From positions 381,930,049 through 381,994,048 of the forward strand of contig CM019064.1 of assembly GCA_009667805.1 (NCBI GenBank): DNA of 64,000 nucleotides, written 5' to 3'. Position numbers and translations under genes: made by a program. Positions 47,588 to 58,230 of this stretch are shown here, one piece after another. The notes beneath the pieces were generated by a model, which did not search any database, was not told the origin of the DNA, and saw only the letters and a program-made list of their open reading frames with translations. This DNA is from Leptobrachium leishanense (taxonomy: Eukaryota > Chordata > Amphibia > Anura > Megophryidae). How positions within the stretch are numbered: the first letter of the stretch is position 1; every line of letters begins with the position of its first letter.

Positions 47588-48251
47588 CTGGAAAAGGTGC
47601 TTTCCATAGATGGCTGGATTGGCTTTGATCCTTAGAACAGTAGACCTGTCCATCCCAGCCGTTTGGCAGAGCCCAGTGCTGGTAGCCCTCCATAGAGATG
47701 AGGGCGTCGTGCCTTGGCTCCGGGTGGCTACTGATCCCTGGCACCACTGACATGTCCAGGTAGCCAGGCACTGCCTGGTAAGAACTGGCAAAACTAGGGT
47801 AAAATGCAAATTCCTTGGCCCGGCTGGAGAAATCCTCGCTTGGCAGAGAGTTGCTGGTCTCTGGGTATTTTTCGGATGGGTGGTAAGAACAGGGTTTCTG
47901 GTGCAAATTGACGTTGTGGGACTGGGACAACCTGCAGCCGTAGTAGCTGCTCCCAAACGGGTAGGCATAGCCCAGAGAGGCATTTGAGGAAGAAGTGGGT
48001 CCTGGGCACTGCCTGGCAGCCTCCGGAGGAGTAATATCCGTGTACACAGGTCCTTGGTGAGTCCCAATGGTGCTGGAATGGCGCCCCAGAGCTGGGTGAG
48101 AAATATAATCCCTGCAGTGGCTGCTCGAGCAGTTCCCACTCAGTCCCTCCATGGCTGGGCTGCTCTTGTGAGTCTTATCATTCGGGCTGGTTTCATACAC
48201 GTACATCAAGGTATCCGCCCAGTGTGGATGCAGGAGCAGGGAAGTCGTCAT
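47588..48251 (-). CDS. hoxc13: Hoxc13 exon 1: N-terminal regulatory part
   Basis: Encodes residues 1-221 of Hoxc13 plus the first base of codon 222 and ends at the donor at 47587. The start ATG at 48251 gives MTTSLLLHPHWAD, the conserved N-terminus of this gene, which decides the start. The exon carries family-conserved stretches: SSHCRD, GPVYTDI, EAARQC, YPFGSSYYGCRL, RAKEFAFYPSFASSYQ and GYLDMSVVPG, then the HPEPRHDALI, GYQHWALPNGWD and VYCSKDQSQSSHLWKAPFP segments. All are typical of group 13 proteins and of Hoxc13 in particular. There is no Gly-rich stretch after residue 20, which mammalian HOXC13 has, so the protein is about 24 residues shorter (306 against 330). Reading past the donor would give a Lys/Leu-rich tail, which is intron sequence. 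Confidence 0.97.
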
Positions 48252-48256
48252 AGCAT
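48248..48256 (-). promoter_or_regulatory. minimal upstream ORF overlapping the Hoxc13 start
   Basis: The bases ATGCTATGA hold an ATG-CTA-TGA upstream frame (48256-48248). Its stop TGA shares two bases with the Hoxc13 start ATG (48251-48249). Such an overlap can lower or couple initiation at the main start. It counts only if the transcript begins upstream of 48256. Confidence 0.4.
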
Positions 48257-48720
48257 GGTCTGGCCGTGCTTTTTAAAAGTCAGCTTCCCAAAAGAGAGTC
48301 ACCTAATTTCCTTCAACATTATTGTTTCAGCCAGGCGCATGCGCAGAGGCGAGGGGGGGCCAGGAGCCAGGATGGGAGGGAGAGGGGGAGAGAGGAGGCA
48401 GGTTCTTTTTTTTTTTGCTCTGCTTCATTAAGAAATCTGCCTGTCACAAGTGACTTCAGGCAAACAGACAACAACTAGTCATGATTGGGACACATGACTC
48501 CCCCACCAACTCATCTCTCCCTGCCCCCCATCCTCTCCTTCATACACCCCCTCCCCTTCTTTTCCCTCTCCAGCCTAGCCTGGCTCCAGGAGAAGGGGAG
48601 GCAAAGCTGCTCTGCCAGGGTAGGAATAACTGGAGCCCTTAAAGGCAAAGGGTGACACCCACTGATGGCCATGAAAGAGAGAGAGAGAAAAAAAACCCCA
48701 CAAGACAACATGATATATAT
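48252..48720 (-). promoter_or_regulatory. Hoxc13 5' untranslated and proximal promoter region
   Basis: GC-richer than its surroundings near the start (about 48330-48400), with a perfect palindrome at 48335-48344 and GC-box-like Gly-rich runs. A TTTTAAAA stretch sits at about 48270. The remainder (48400-48720) is C/T-rich on the plus strand. Its role is inferred from position; no start site can be read from sequence. Confidence 0.4.
48335..48344. promoter_or_regulatory. perfect NRF-1-type palindrome
   Basis: GCGCATGCGC, the consensus of the vertebrate factor NRF-1, lies about 84 bases upstream of the Hoxc13 start codon. Such CpG-containing sites are rare by chance in AT-rich DNA. Confidence 0.55.
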
Positions 48721-49419
48721 CTATATACCATAAGAAAATGAAAAGAGCAAGGCATGTGGCTGTTTTCTGGCAGCACTGGAATCACTGTAACAATGTATAC
48801 TGAATTATTTACAAATATATTCCCACCCTGAGAGAAAGGTTTTTGTGTTTTTGGTTTGGTATTAGTACTATGGGGGATTGAATGAATGAATGAGATGAAT
48901 GAGATTCGTTACAGATAATTCAAAGGATATTGTGCTCAGATTCTGTAGATGGGAACTCGGAGAGGCAGGATTTCATTAGGTTCTATTTGTGGATTTTTGT
49001 GCTTCGCTCAATATTCTAAGAGAAATAATAACTGATTAATTCTGTGTAAGTAACTGATAGTATTCATGTATTTCTAAAAAATACTACATTTCCATATCTC
49101 TCTTTCTCACTCTATTTATACAAAAATATATATATAATTATGTCTTAATAGATTGTTAGCTATTTTACAAGAATTGATAATGATTTTGGATGGTGATTTA
49201 TTTGATTACAAAACTGTGGTATTAAGACCGGTCTGTATGTGAAAGCATTTTAAATATCCAAATTCCCAGTTCTGAGGATGAAATGTGGCATTCATAGGTT
49301 ACTGTTTATTATTTTTCAGACAGTGTTACTTTGTAGCGGTAGGAATTCTGGGCTATACCACACAAGATCTAGCAATATTATTGCTCCAAGTCATTAATAT
49401 TTAACATTATTTGTGGCTT

Positions 49420-49461
<42 letters not shown>

Positions 49462-50100
49462 CACACACACGATACACGTGTTCTAAGAACAGAGACTAAT
49501 TTAAAAGACAAACACCTTTTCAATGTACACTAATACATACATATATATATATACTGTATATTCTATTTGTTTTTCAAAACCTTGTGCTTGTTATTAAATG
49601 TGTGCATGTTTATATTGGAATAGCAACATCAGACATGTACTGTATGTTCTAGCTGAGAAACACAGTGCACTGGCACTCTTCGTATATTTATGTGTCTGAC
49701 TATTATATATATATATATATATATATATAACTAGATAATCTATCTATCTATCTATTAGTTACAGATATTTTTTCCATAGAGTTATATATTTTCAGTTTAT
49801 TCATTAAGCTCTGATTTCTGATCAGTTGCTAGAGAGACAAAAAAAAACCCCAGTTTACATTAACAAAACAAATCACATCCTCCAACTTCCTTTGGATGGA
49901 GATATATTTTCTAGCTACTCCTCTATGGCCTACATTTTAAAGTTGGTATTCAGGACACCACAATACATCATATGGGTATTAGTCTCAAACAGACTGTTTT
50001 TCCCCAGTATATTTATATCTCGTTTTTTTTAGCTAAATAAATAAAGAAAATGAAGTACTTGGCTGAAAGGGTAAATAAATAAATAAATAAATGGGCCACA
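48721..50100. other. no gene; AT-rich upstream region with microsatellites
   Basis: A (CA)n run lies at about 49419-49470 and a (ta)n run at about 49701-49728. No exon was recognised. Confidence 0.5.
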
Positions 50101-50450
50101 GCCGCTTTCTTTTCACCCAGGCTCCCTTTTGGGCATTTCTGTGGTTAGAGCAGAAAATAGAAGCCAGTGGCTTTTCTGAGTGCGGTGGTAAATCACATTT
50201 CCCAGGGAAGATAGTAAACCTTTTCTATTGTCCATTGACCTAAAAAAACACGAGTTCTGTGGGATCAGCCATCCATCTGCAGGGCTGGAGGCTCCCAGAG
50301 ATCTCCTCCGCCTGGGACCCTGCTTTGCTGCCACTCATTGTGCTGCTGGACATTCCTGGATTTTTATTGTTCGGCTTCAAAAATGTGGGGAAGGCCAAGG
50401 TCAAGGTAGGATGGCAGACAAACGGGCCCTTAATTAATGTCTAGACAGGC
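50101..50450. other. candidate conserved non-coding element
   Basis: A non-repetitive, moderately GC-rich block in AT-rich DNA about 2 kb upstream of Hoxc13. It contains TTTTATTG, a Hox/Cdx-type binding motif, and a CCAAGGTCAAGG nuclear-receptor half-site. No convincing reading frame was found. Conservation itself was not tested. Confidence 0.3.
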
Positions 50451-50630
50451 AAGAATGGTGCTAGCATTCACAGTTGAAAAGACACTTTAAATCGCATCAC
50501 CTATCCCTGGGATTAAACCCTATTTACTGTCAAAAGTGGGTAATCCCTGAGTCTAGGAGAGCAATACAAGTCTATACTTCCAGTTAGACACCACCAGCAT
50601 TGCGTGGGTTAAAACAATAAAATAAACAAG

Positions 50631-50632
50631 CT

Positions 50633-50668
<36 letters not shown>

Positions 50669-50935
50669 CACTCATATGTCTATGCATACACACACACACA
50701 CATATATAAACACACACACATATGTCCACATATACATACAAACAAAGTAAACCTCCACCCTTGTGCCCCTTAATGTTACAATTCTATGATTTTGCTCAGT
50801 ATAGCGTCCAGACCTGAAGAAGAGAGCTATATTCTCCAAAGCTTGTCTTTTAAATGTAATGTTAGTCCAATAAAAAGGTATCACTACCACTGCTATACCC
50901 TAATTTTGCCATCTGGGCTAGCACGGTTTATCTAA
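50631..50935 (+). repeat. (TATC)n run and dispersed repeat end
   Basis: Tandem tatc units (50634-50668) and (ca)n. From about 50805 comes the repeat end with CTGAAGA (50814-50820), an agagagctat stem, gttagtccaa and gggctagcacggttt, as at 37.1 kb. Confidence 0.7.
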
Positions 50936-52720
50936 TCCACACTATATATACACTATAGATATATACACAGACACACCTATTTATATATATGCACACACGT
51001 ACATGCTTGCATAAATACGCATATTTTTATTCATATGCACACTTGCACACCATAAAAACACACACACACACAAGTGGCGACTATTTATGAGTTGTGGTCA
51101 CTGTAGAACCATAACATAATAATAAAAACAACCCCTTCAAATGACTCATCTTTAGCTTTTTCATTCATTTATTACTATTTTATTTATTTATTAGTTCTTC
51201 TCTGCTAATCTTTACACATGGCTTACACAGTCTCCATACATTTCTGCTTTAAGGCATTCCCAAAAATGAATCCCATCAATGTTTAATGGGGATACCCTAA
51301 AATGAAATCTCTGCTACATACTGCTCTGGCCTTGGCCATGCTGCACATCCAACAATATCACTACCCAGACTTCTCAGGACCATCAAACTAAACACACTTT
51401 ATTTGATTAATGGTGTTTACTTGGATTAATAATTTTATTTATTGCAATGATATAATGTTATCTGCAGTCAAATATGTAATAATAATAATAATAAATCTAT
51501 ATAGACATGCACAAAATAATACATAGTAATATCACTGGATATGATCCTATACTAAAAATTAATTCCTATAAGGCACAAATAACTCATAAAAGCACTGCCT
51601 TTTTCTAGGGGGGTTATTTGTTCCCAGACTTGTAACAAGGAAGTCCCGCCTACTTCCTCCCCCTAGATCAATGAATGGCACTTAGTCCTGTCTAGCTGTA
51701 GTTGTCTGCTATGTTTAATGCCAGACTATTCAGTAGCCAGGCAGTGTAATTATATTAGAGCTTGGATAAAACAGCTCTTCAAGGCTTCAGAAGTCCCTCA
51801 AACCCAAATAATCCCTCTTAAACAAGGATATGAGGAGCACTCCTTAAAAGACAGCCTAAGAATTATATTTGAAAGGTAACCTGATTATTCCAGGCTTGGA
51901 AATGGGTGTTGCTGTCCCATTTTCAATGAAATACACATTTAATTAAATATTACCTCTAAGCAACTCACTCTATCATTTGCAGATTAAGAGAAAGAACATC
52001 TTGAATAATAAAAATATGATAACATGTGCCTCCTGTTACTCTGGGCAGGTACCATTCTCCTGCATCTATATAATGATTCATTCAGTAGGAAGCAACCTTG
52101 AGGGAAATATTGTTGCCACATTTCCCTCATCACTGTATAGTACGCATAAATCCTGGAAATAAATAGTATTTCCAGTTAAATATATTAATTGTATGTGAAG
52201 GATACCATTCATTAAACAGAATTAGAAATATACTGCTCTTTGGGAGCATTAATGTTATTTTGGGGTCCTATTTTAAGATTTCTTGTAGGTTTTGGGGTTC
52301 ATAATGAATAATGCATGAAATGCTTTAATATATACTTATTATTTTGCCACTATTGAACTGTACAAACTCCAATGTCAACCACAAAGGCCACATCAGTCAT
52401 ATGTATTTTAGGCCACAAGACTTCTGTTTATCTAGATTGATAAACAAATCTTTAGATTTTCCTCTTAAGAAAGACTTAATCTAATACCCATAAAATGTCT
52501 TGTGACATGAAAACCAATTTACAAAACCTAGGTGTAGTTGAGCAGGCCTAAGAATATAACTCTATCCAAGGTAAATTAGAATATGTTTTGTTTATGTAAC
52601 TTGGTGTTTTGGGCCTTGACCACTGATCTGAATTCAGAGTGTAATGAAGAGACCGAATAGACCAAAAGAATGATTTAGCTACAAGACCAAAAATTAATCA
52701 TTGAAATATATAGGACATAG
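50936..52720. other. no gene recognised
   Basis: AT-rich apparently single-copy DNA with a few short simple repeats. Confidence 0.5.
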
Positions 52721-52721
52721 C

Positions 52722-53430
52722 TTCCAGACCTGAAGAAGAGAGCAGACTCTCGAAACGTTAGTCCAATAAAAAAGGTATCACTACGTACTGCTATACTCAT
52801 GGTATAATATCTAACTCATCAAAAGGAGTGCACTCCTGGTGTCTTTTAACTATGTTTTTTTCTTGTTGTAGTACGAAAATCAACGTTTCAGTCCCATAGA
52901 GGACTTTTTCCAAGATCATTCTTGAAAAAGTCCTATGTGGGACTGAAACCTTGATTTGTGTACTACCACAATAAAGAAAACATGAAGCTGTCAAAGATGG
53001 GTACATTGGCGACTGTGACAGGCTTAAGCAAATTATGATCATAACTTTTTGAACTGAATCCCCATCATTTTACCTCAATCAGGTTTTAGAATATTTTTAA
53101 AACTGTGTTTTTTTTCACAGAAAATGATGGAAGAAGGTGGTCAATAATATGGAGTGCGCGCTTTCTTGGTGTGTTAGATGCACCCGGTAGTTTTGAGGGT
53201 GAGTGTAACCTTTTGCTGTATTGTATTACTTGCATCAAAAGGAGTGCACTCCTGAAGTCTTTTCACAGTTTTTTTCTTGTTATACGAAAATCAACGTTTC
53301 AGTCCCACAGAAGACTTTATCCAAGATCGTTCTTGAAAAAGTCCTCTGTGGGACTGAAATGTCGATTTTTGTACTACCACAATAAAGAAAAAAACAAGAA
53401 GCCAAAAGACTCCAGGAGTGCACACCTTCT
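52722..53430. repeat. cluster of repeat ends with two direct hairpin copies
   Basis: The first part (52722-52800) is the CTGAAGA repeat end with GAAACGTT. Two similar hairpin blocks follow at 52869-52970 and 53282-53382, each with arms tttcagtcccacag and ctgtgggactgaaa. Between them lies the inverted relative of 5741-5860 (53105-53230). This is a repeat-element mosaic, not a gene. Confidence 0.65.
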
Positions 53431-53592
53431 GATGAGATGTATGCCCCTCAGCGGCAGGCAGCACTGGAGCAATTAGAGGAGGATATCCTGACTGCGGCCC
53501 CCTGGTGTATCTTATATATATCAGGTATAATATGATATATAGATGGGAAAGAGATTACCATAGATTTAATAAGAAAAGTGACAGAACCATGG

Positions 53593-53605
53593 TAACTAGA
53601 GATAG

Positions 53606-53640
<35 letters not shown>

Positions 53641-53764
53641 ATAAGACAGATATAATAAGATAGGCAGATCAATAGGTAGCTAGAAAGACAGATAGATATA
53701 GATATAGATAGATACACAGGTTAATTAATGTATATATATATAAGGTATATTGATATAGGTTTAG

Positions 53765-53801
<37 letters not shown>

Positions 53802-53900
53802 CAATAAGACAGGTACAATAAGATAGACAGATCAATAGGTAACTAGAAAGGCAGATAGATATAGATAGATACACAGGTGATTATATACATAGCTAGAATG
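53593..53900. repeat. (GATA)n arrays, two blocks
   Basis: Tandem gata units at about 53600-53640 and 53765-53800, with a near-duplicate flanking segment (aataagacaggtacaataag type). Confidence 0.85.
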
Positions 53901-54620
53901 AGTAGATAGTCAGTCAAAGGTGTGATATAATGATTTTAAATAATGTTTATTGCAAAATATAGCACGAATACTGTATATTACCCTTGGACTGAAGCGTAAG
54001 GAAGGAAATGCTGTTTCTTAAAGCTCCAGAAATGCGGGACAGCTGGAGGAAAGTGGGTAATGGAAACTTGGATAGGAATGCTCTAACATCACAATACCAA
54101 ATCTGACATCTTAAAACATAATATTTAGATAATGAGAGGTATATGTTCATTTATATGAATTTGGATCTGTCTGCAGAGCTCTTGTTTGAAAGATGTAAAG
54201 GCTGTTTCAGACCTGCTGGGCACATCATGACTGGGCTTCTACTAGAACAGCTTCCTTTCTGCCCAGGATATTGGCCAAGTCGTGGTGCAATAGGCGTTAC
54301 CTGGGGCTCAGTCAGTCCTCTCTCTGCATTACCCATTCTCAGTAAATAGAGGAGAGATGAATGAAGGACTGTGGGGGACTTTATAACATTGTGTTGAAAA
54401 CAGTAAAGAACAATGAAATATAGAACAAACAAACATATTATATTTAATACATAGACACCTAGCACAGAACATAATTTAAAAAACAATTCATAGTAAAGTA
54501 GTACAAAAAAAACACGTTATTTCTTTAAACTAAATATCCCATAAGGCTAGTGCGTTGTTGTCACAAAATAGCTTAAAAAGTCCAAATTGCATAACTCTTG
54601 ACCATGAAATATGTAAAGTA
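53901..54620. other. no gene recognised
   Basis: No recognised exon or repeat end. Short frames show no motif. Confidence 0.5.
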
Positions 54621-54624
54621 TCCA

Positions 54625-54632
54625 GTATATAT

Positions 54633-54693
<61 letters not shown>
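54625..54693. repeat. (TA)n microsatellite
   Basis: A run of ta repeats interrupted once. Tyr/Ile-rich frames on both strands are artefacts. Confidence 0.9.
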
Positions 54694-54699
<6 letters not shown>

Positions 54700-54888
54700 A
54701 CTGGACTGTGGTCACATAAATCTCCAAAAGACAAAAAACACAGCAAACTGACACATAAACAGTCCACTCAAACAAAACTTGAAAAGAAGTACCAAAATAA
54801 TTAAAATAATATTTGAAACATTGTACCTTAATGGACACCACACGCAGAAAAAGTATATAAAAAATACACTACAAGAAAGCAAGCAATT

Positions 54889-54958
54889 GTTATATTTATT
54901 TGGTTATAGAGTATTTTACCAGGAAAGATACATTGAGATTTCTCTCGTTTTCAAGTAC
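54889..54958 (-). repeat. LINE/SINE tail fragment
   Basis: The shared tail (gagagaaatctcaatgtatc, minus strand) with an altered A/T end. It is a short insertion. Confidence 0.65.
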
Positions 54959-56578
54959 TTAGCTTAAATATAAAACTTTAATTCTCTGCCAAGAATTTCA
55001 TTAACTCAACAATAACTATACAGCATATGCAGTGGACTTGTCTAATATTCGAATGAAAATACTGACTGCAGTCTGACAATACCACTTACATAATGAATAA
55101 AGTTTATGAGAAAAATAGCAAAACAGTCCCAGGACACAGGAACTATCTTTCTCCTACAACTTCACACCGTGGAACAGGTAACTACCACCTCCCCAAACAG
55201 AGAAAACTCACCAAGTTCCCGACATTCTATTTCGAACACTGCACTCTGATATTGTAACAATGTACCACGATGTAACACAATGTTATGGATGCAACAACAT
55301 TTTGACCAGTTTACTTGTGCATCTCATTAGCACTGTTTGATCTATGACATCATCCTGATATTTGAAACTAACTCCTAACAATATCATGTCTTTCTGAGAA
55401 CCAACATACCAAGGGGATATATGTTGCTATATTTTTGGTTTTAACTCATTTTAAATGCGTTTTCTGATTTTATTGTTTCTTTTTATGTTTCAATGCTGTT
55501 GGTGTTTATACGAATCTTATTCTTATTCATGTTCTTGCGTTGTTTAATTTTGATTGTGGAAGCATGTTAATTCATGAATATAAATAATGTATATGTAGAT
55601 ATATGTGTATCTTTATATAGATAGAAGATATAAATAGATAGATTGATAGATGAACTGATAGATAAATGAATCTAGACGCTGCAACATCAGTTTCAATAGT
55701 TTATGCACAGATAACATGTGTTTTGTAAAATATTTAACAATCTGCACACATTTTAATACAAACAAAATTATGTATAAATTGCATTTCTGCCTGCTTTATA
55801 AGAGAAAAAAAAATCATGAAATTAGAGTTCGGACTAATCAGAAATAGATTTCAATAAGTTACTTTCAGAGGAAATATCATAAACAGACAAGCAACATGTA
55901 GTGTCTGAGAATGCAGGAGAACATGCAAGAAGAGAAAGAGAAGTTTGAGATAATCGGTTTCCAATATCTAATATCTGCCCATTCATTAACGTTGCATCCA
56001 GCAAAGCACATGAACTGGTTAAATAAGTCCTTTCACTGGAAGAAAACATTTGGCTTGAATTGAAATTGAGTTTGTTTTTCATTAATTGCCTTATTTTGTT
56101 CCAATTACAATGTGCCTGTGTGTGGACCGAGCATTTTCTATGTTTCCTTGTGTTATTGGTTATTATGTGAAGATTAAGCACAACAAGCTGGTTTGATCCG
56201 CACTAGGATTAAAGATAAAACCAGCCCTGCTCTGTAATTGTCTCTCATTACACTACATTCATCATGAAACAATGGACTCCTAAACGTCAGCCTCTGAAAT
56301 GCTCTTATTGGGCAACCTCTACCCCACTTCATGTATTTAATGGTCTTATTTTTGACAGAAAGGAATTATTATTTCGGAAGTCTAGGCTCCCTTTACAATA
56401 TCAATAATAACACCATAAAAAGGTAGTGATAATAAGGTTGCAAGGTGCTCCCAACCTTTATTGCAAAGTCCTGTTTAATGTATCTAACCCTGGATATTTA
56501 CATCATTGAAATGAATGGCTGTAGAAATGAAAAAATATGTTGTATTTGAAGTAGTAACCAGTCAATTTGAAATACTAT
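54959..56578. other. no gene recognised
   Basis: AT-rich DNA without recognised exon or repeat end. Confidence 0.5.
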
Positions 56579-56760
56579 CAGGGTTATTCAGAGAGAGGTG
56601 AAAAGCAGGAGAATAACTGGAGAATGGAAAATTCTAGGTCAAAATAGCCGATTTGGAAAGTGAGATGAATGGGAGAATTTTTCTGGTTTGGCTATTTTGA
56701 CCTAGAATTTTCCATTCTCCAGTCATTCTCCTGCTTTTCACCGCTCTCTGAATAACCCTG
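56579..56760. mobile_element. mariner-like MITE, hairpin form
   Basis: Ends CAGGGTTATTCAGAGAGAG and CTCTCTGAATAACCCTG followed by TA. The two arms pair through most of their length, so the copy is close to a perfect palindrome. A TATC array begins directly after it. Confidence 0.85.
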
Positions 56761-56832
<72 letters not shown>

Positions 56833-56833
56833 A

Positions 56834-56891
<58 letters not shown>
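56761..56891. repeat. (TATC)n microsatellite
   Basis: About thirty tatc units with one break. It starts at the TA flanking the MITE. Confidence 0.9.
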
Positions 56892-56892
<1 letters not shown>

Positions 56893-58020
56893 GTGTTTGT
56901 GTGTAAATATGTATATGTATAAACACACAGAAACAGGGAGACAGGAACCAGTGAAGTAACTATTTATACATTATATAATTTTTTGAACTTCCTTACCATC
57001 CATTCTGATCTGCTGTATTTTTCCACAGCACACATAAAGCACAGGTGACCTCAGCACTAAACCTATAGGATTCGAAGGATCTGGTTCTGTCATATTATAG
57101 TGGCTGTTAATAAAGAAGTAGTATCCAAGCTTTGAAATGAACCTATTGTACCAAGTCTGCCTCTTTTAACCCATGTATGTTGTGTTATTTTCATCTCTGT
57201 ACATAGCTATGATTGTACTTGAATGGAGCCACAGATTTAAATTTGGTGTTTCAATTCACTCAAAGTATTGTGTTGACTTTTTTATATTGTGCAGTTTAAA
57301 ACAGAATAAATGCAAACAAAGAAATATCCTTAGATTAAAAATGATATGTCTTCTTCGTCTTGTTTATTGATGAATAAATACTGCATGTACATAGATTAGC
57401 TAGAAGAGTGATACTTTGCTCATTTTATATGTGGCAATTATATCGATAGCAGCTCAATGTGGCGACATAAGAAGCAAATACAAAAGAGGGGGATCCTGAT
57501 AGAGATTTAAAAGGTTATAATAATGAAATAATGCAATAATGCATTGTCTGCGAATGATAGTGTGCTAGTATACAAAATATATAGATAGGTAGTCTGCAAT
57601 ATACTCTATACATACACACATATATAGTGTAAAATACTATACACACACACATATGTATATACATAGATATATTACAAGAGAGGAAAAGGTTTCCTTTAAC
57701 TTAAACAAGTATTGCAGTTGTTGCCTTCTTCTAGGACAAAATAATACAATATACCGAGAAAAGAGAGCTACATTATAAAGATTGTTAAGGGTCAATTTAT
57801 ATTTTTTAACTACCACATTGAGGAATCAAATACTGTGGATTTGTTACCTAAATAAAATGTATATATAATATATGTGTGTATATAATATATATGATATATA
57901 TATTTCGCGAGCGATAGAGAGTATATATTACATATATCATATATATCTCCCACATTTGGTGTTGACTTTCTAAAGCCAGAAGTTGAGTTGCTGGAAAAGT
58001 TTGGAAAATATACATATTTA
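56892..58020. other. no gene recognised
   Basis: AT-rich DNA with simple repeats near 57600-57660 and 57860-57950. Confidence 0.5.
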
Positions 58021-58024
58021 TATA

Positions 58025-58135
58025 GAAAGATCACCAGAGTATAGCAGTCTGTAGTGATACCTTTTTTTATTGAACTAACTTTACTTTTAAAATGCAAGCT
58101 TCCGAGAGTGTACCTCTTCTTCAGGTCTGGAAGCT

Positions 58136-58230
<95 letters not shown>
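58025..58230 (-). repeat. dispersed repeat end plus (TATC)n
   Basis: The minus strand carries CTGAAGA (58124-58118), then the same downstream string (agcttgcattttaaaag, ggtatcactac) as at 37.1 and 50.8 kb. (tatc)n occupies about 58136-58228. Confidence 0.7.
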
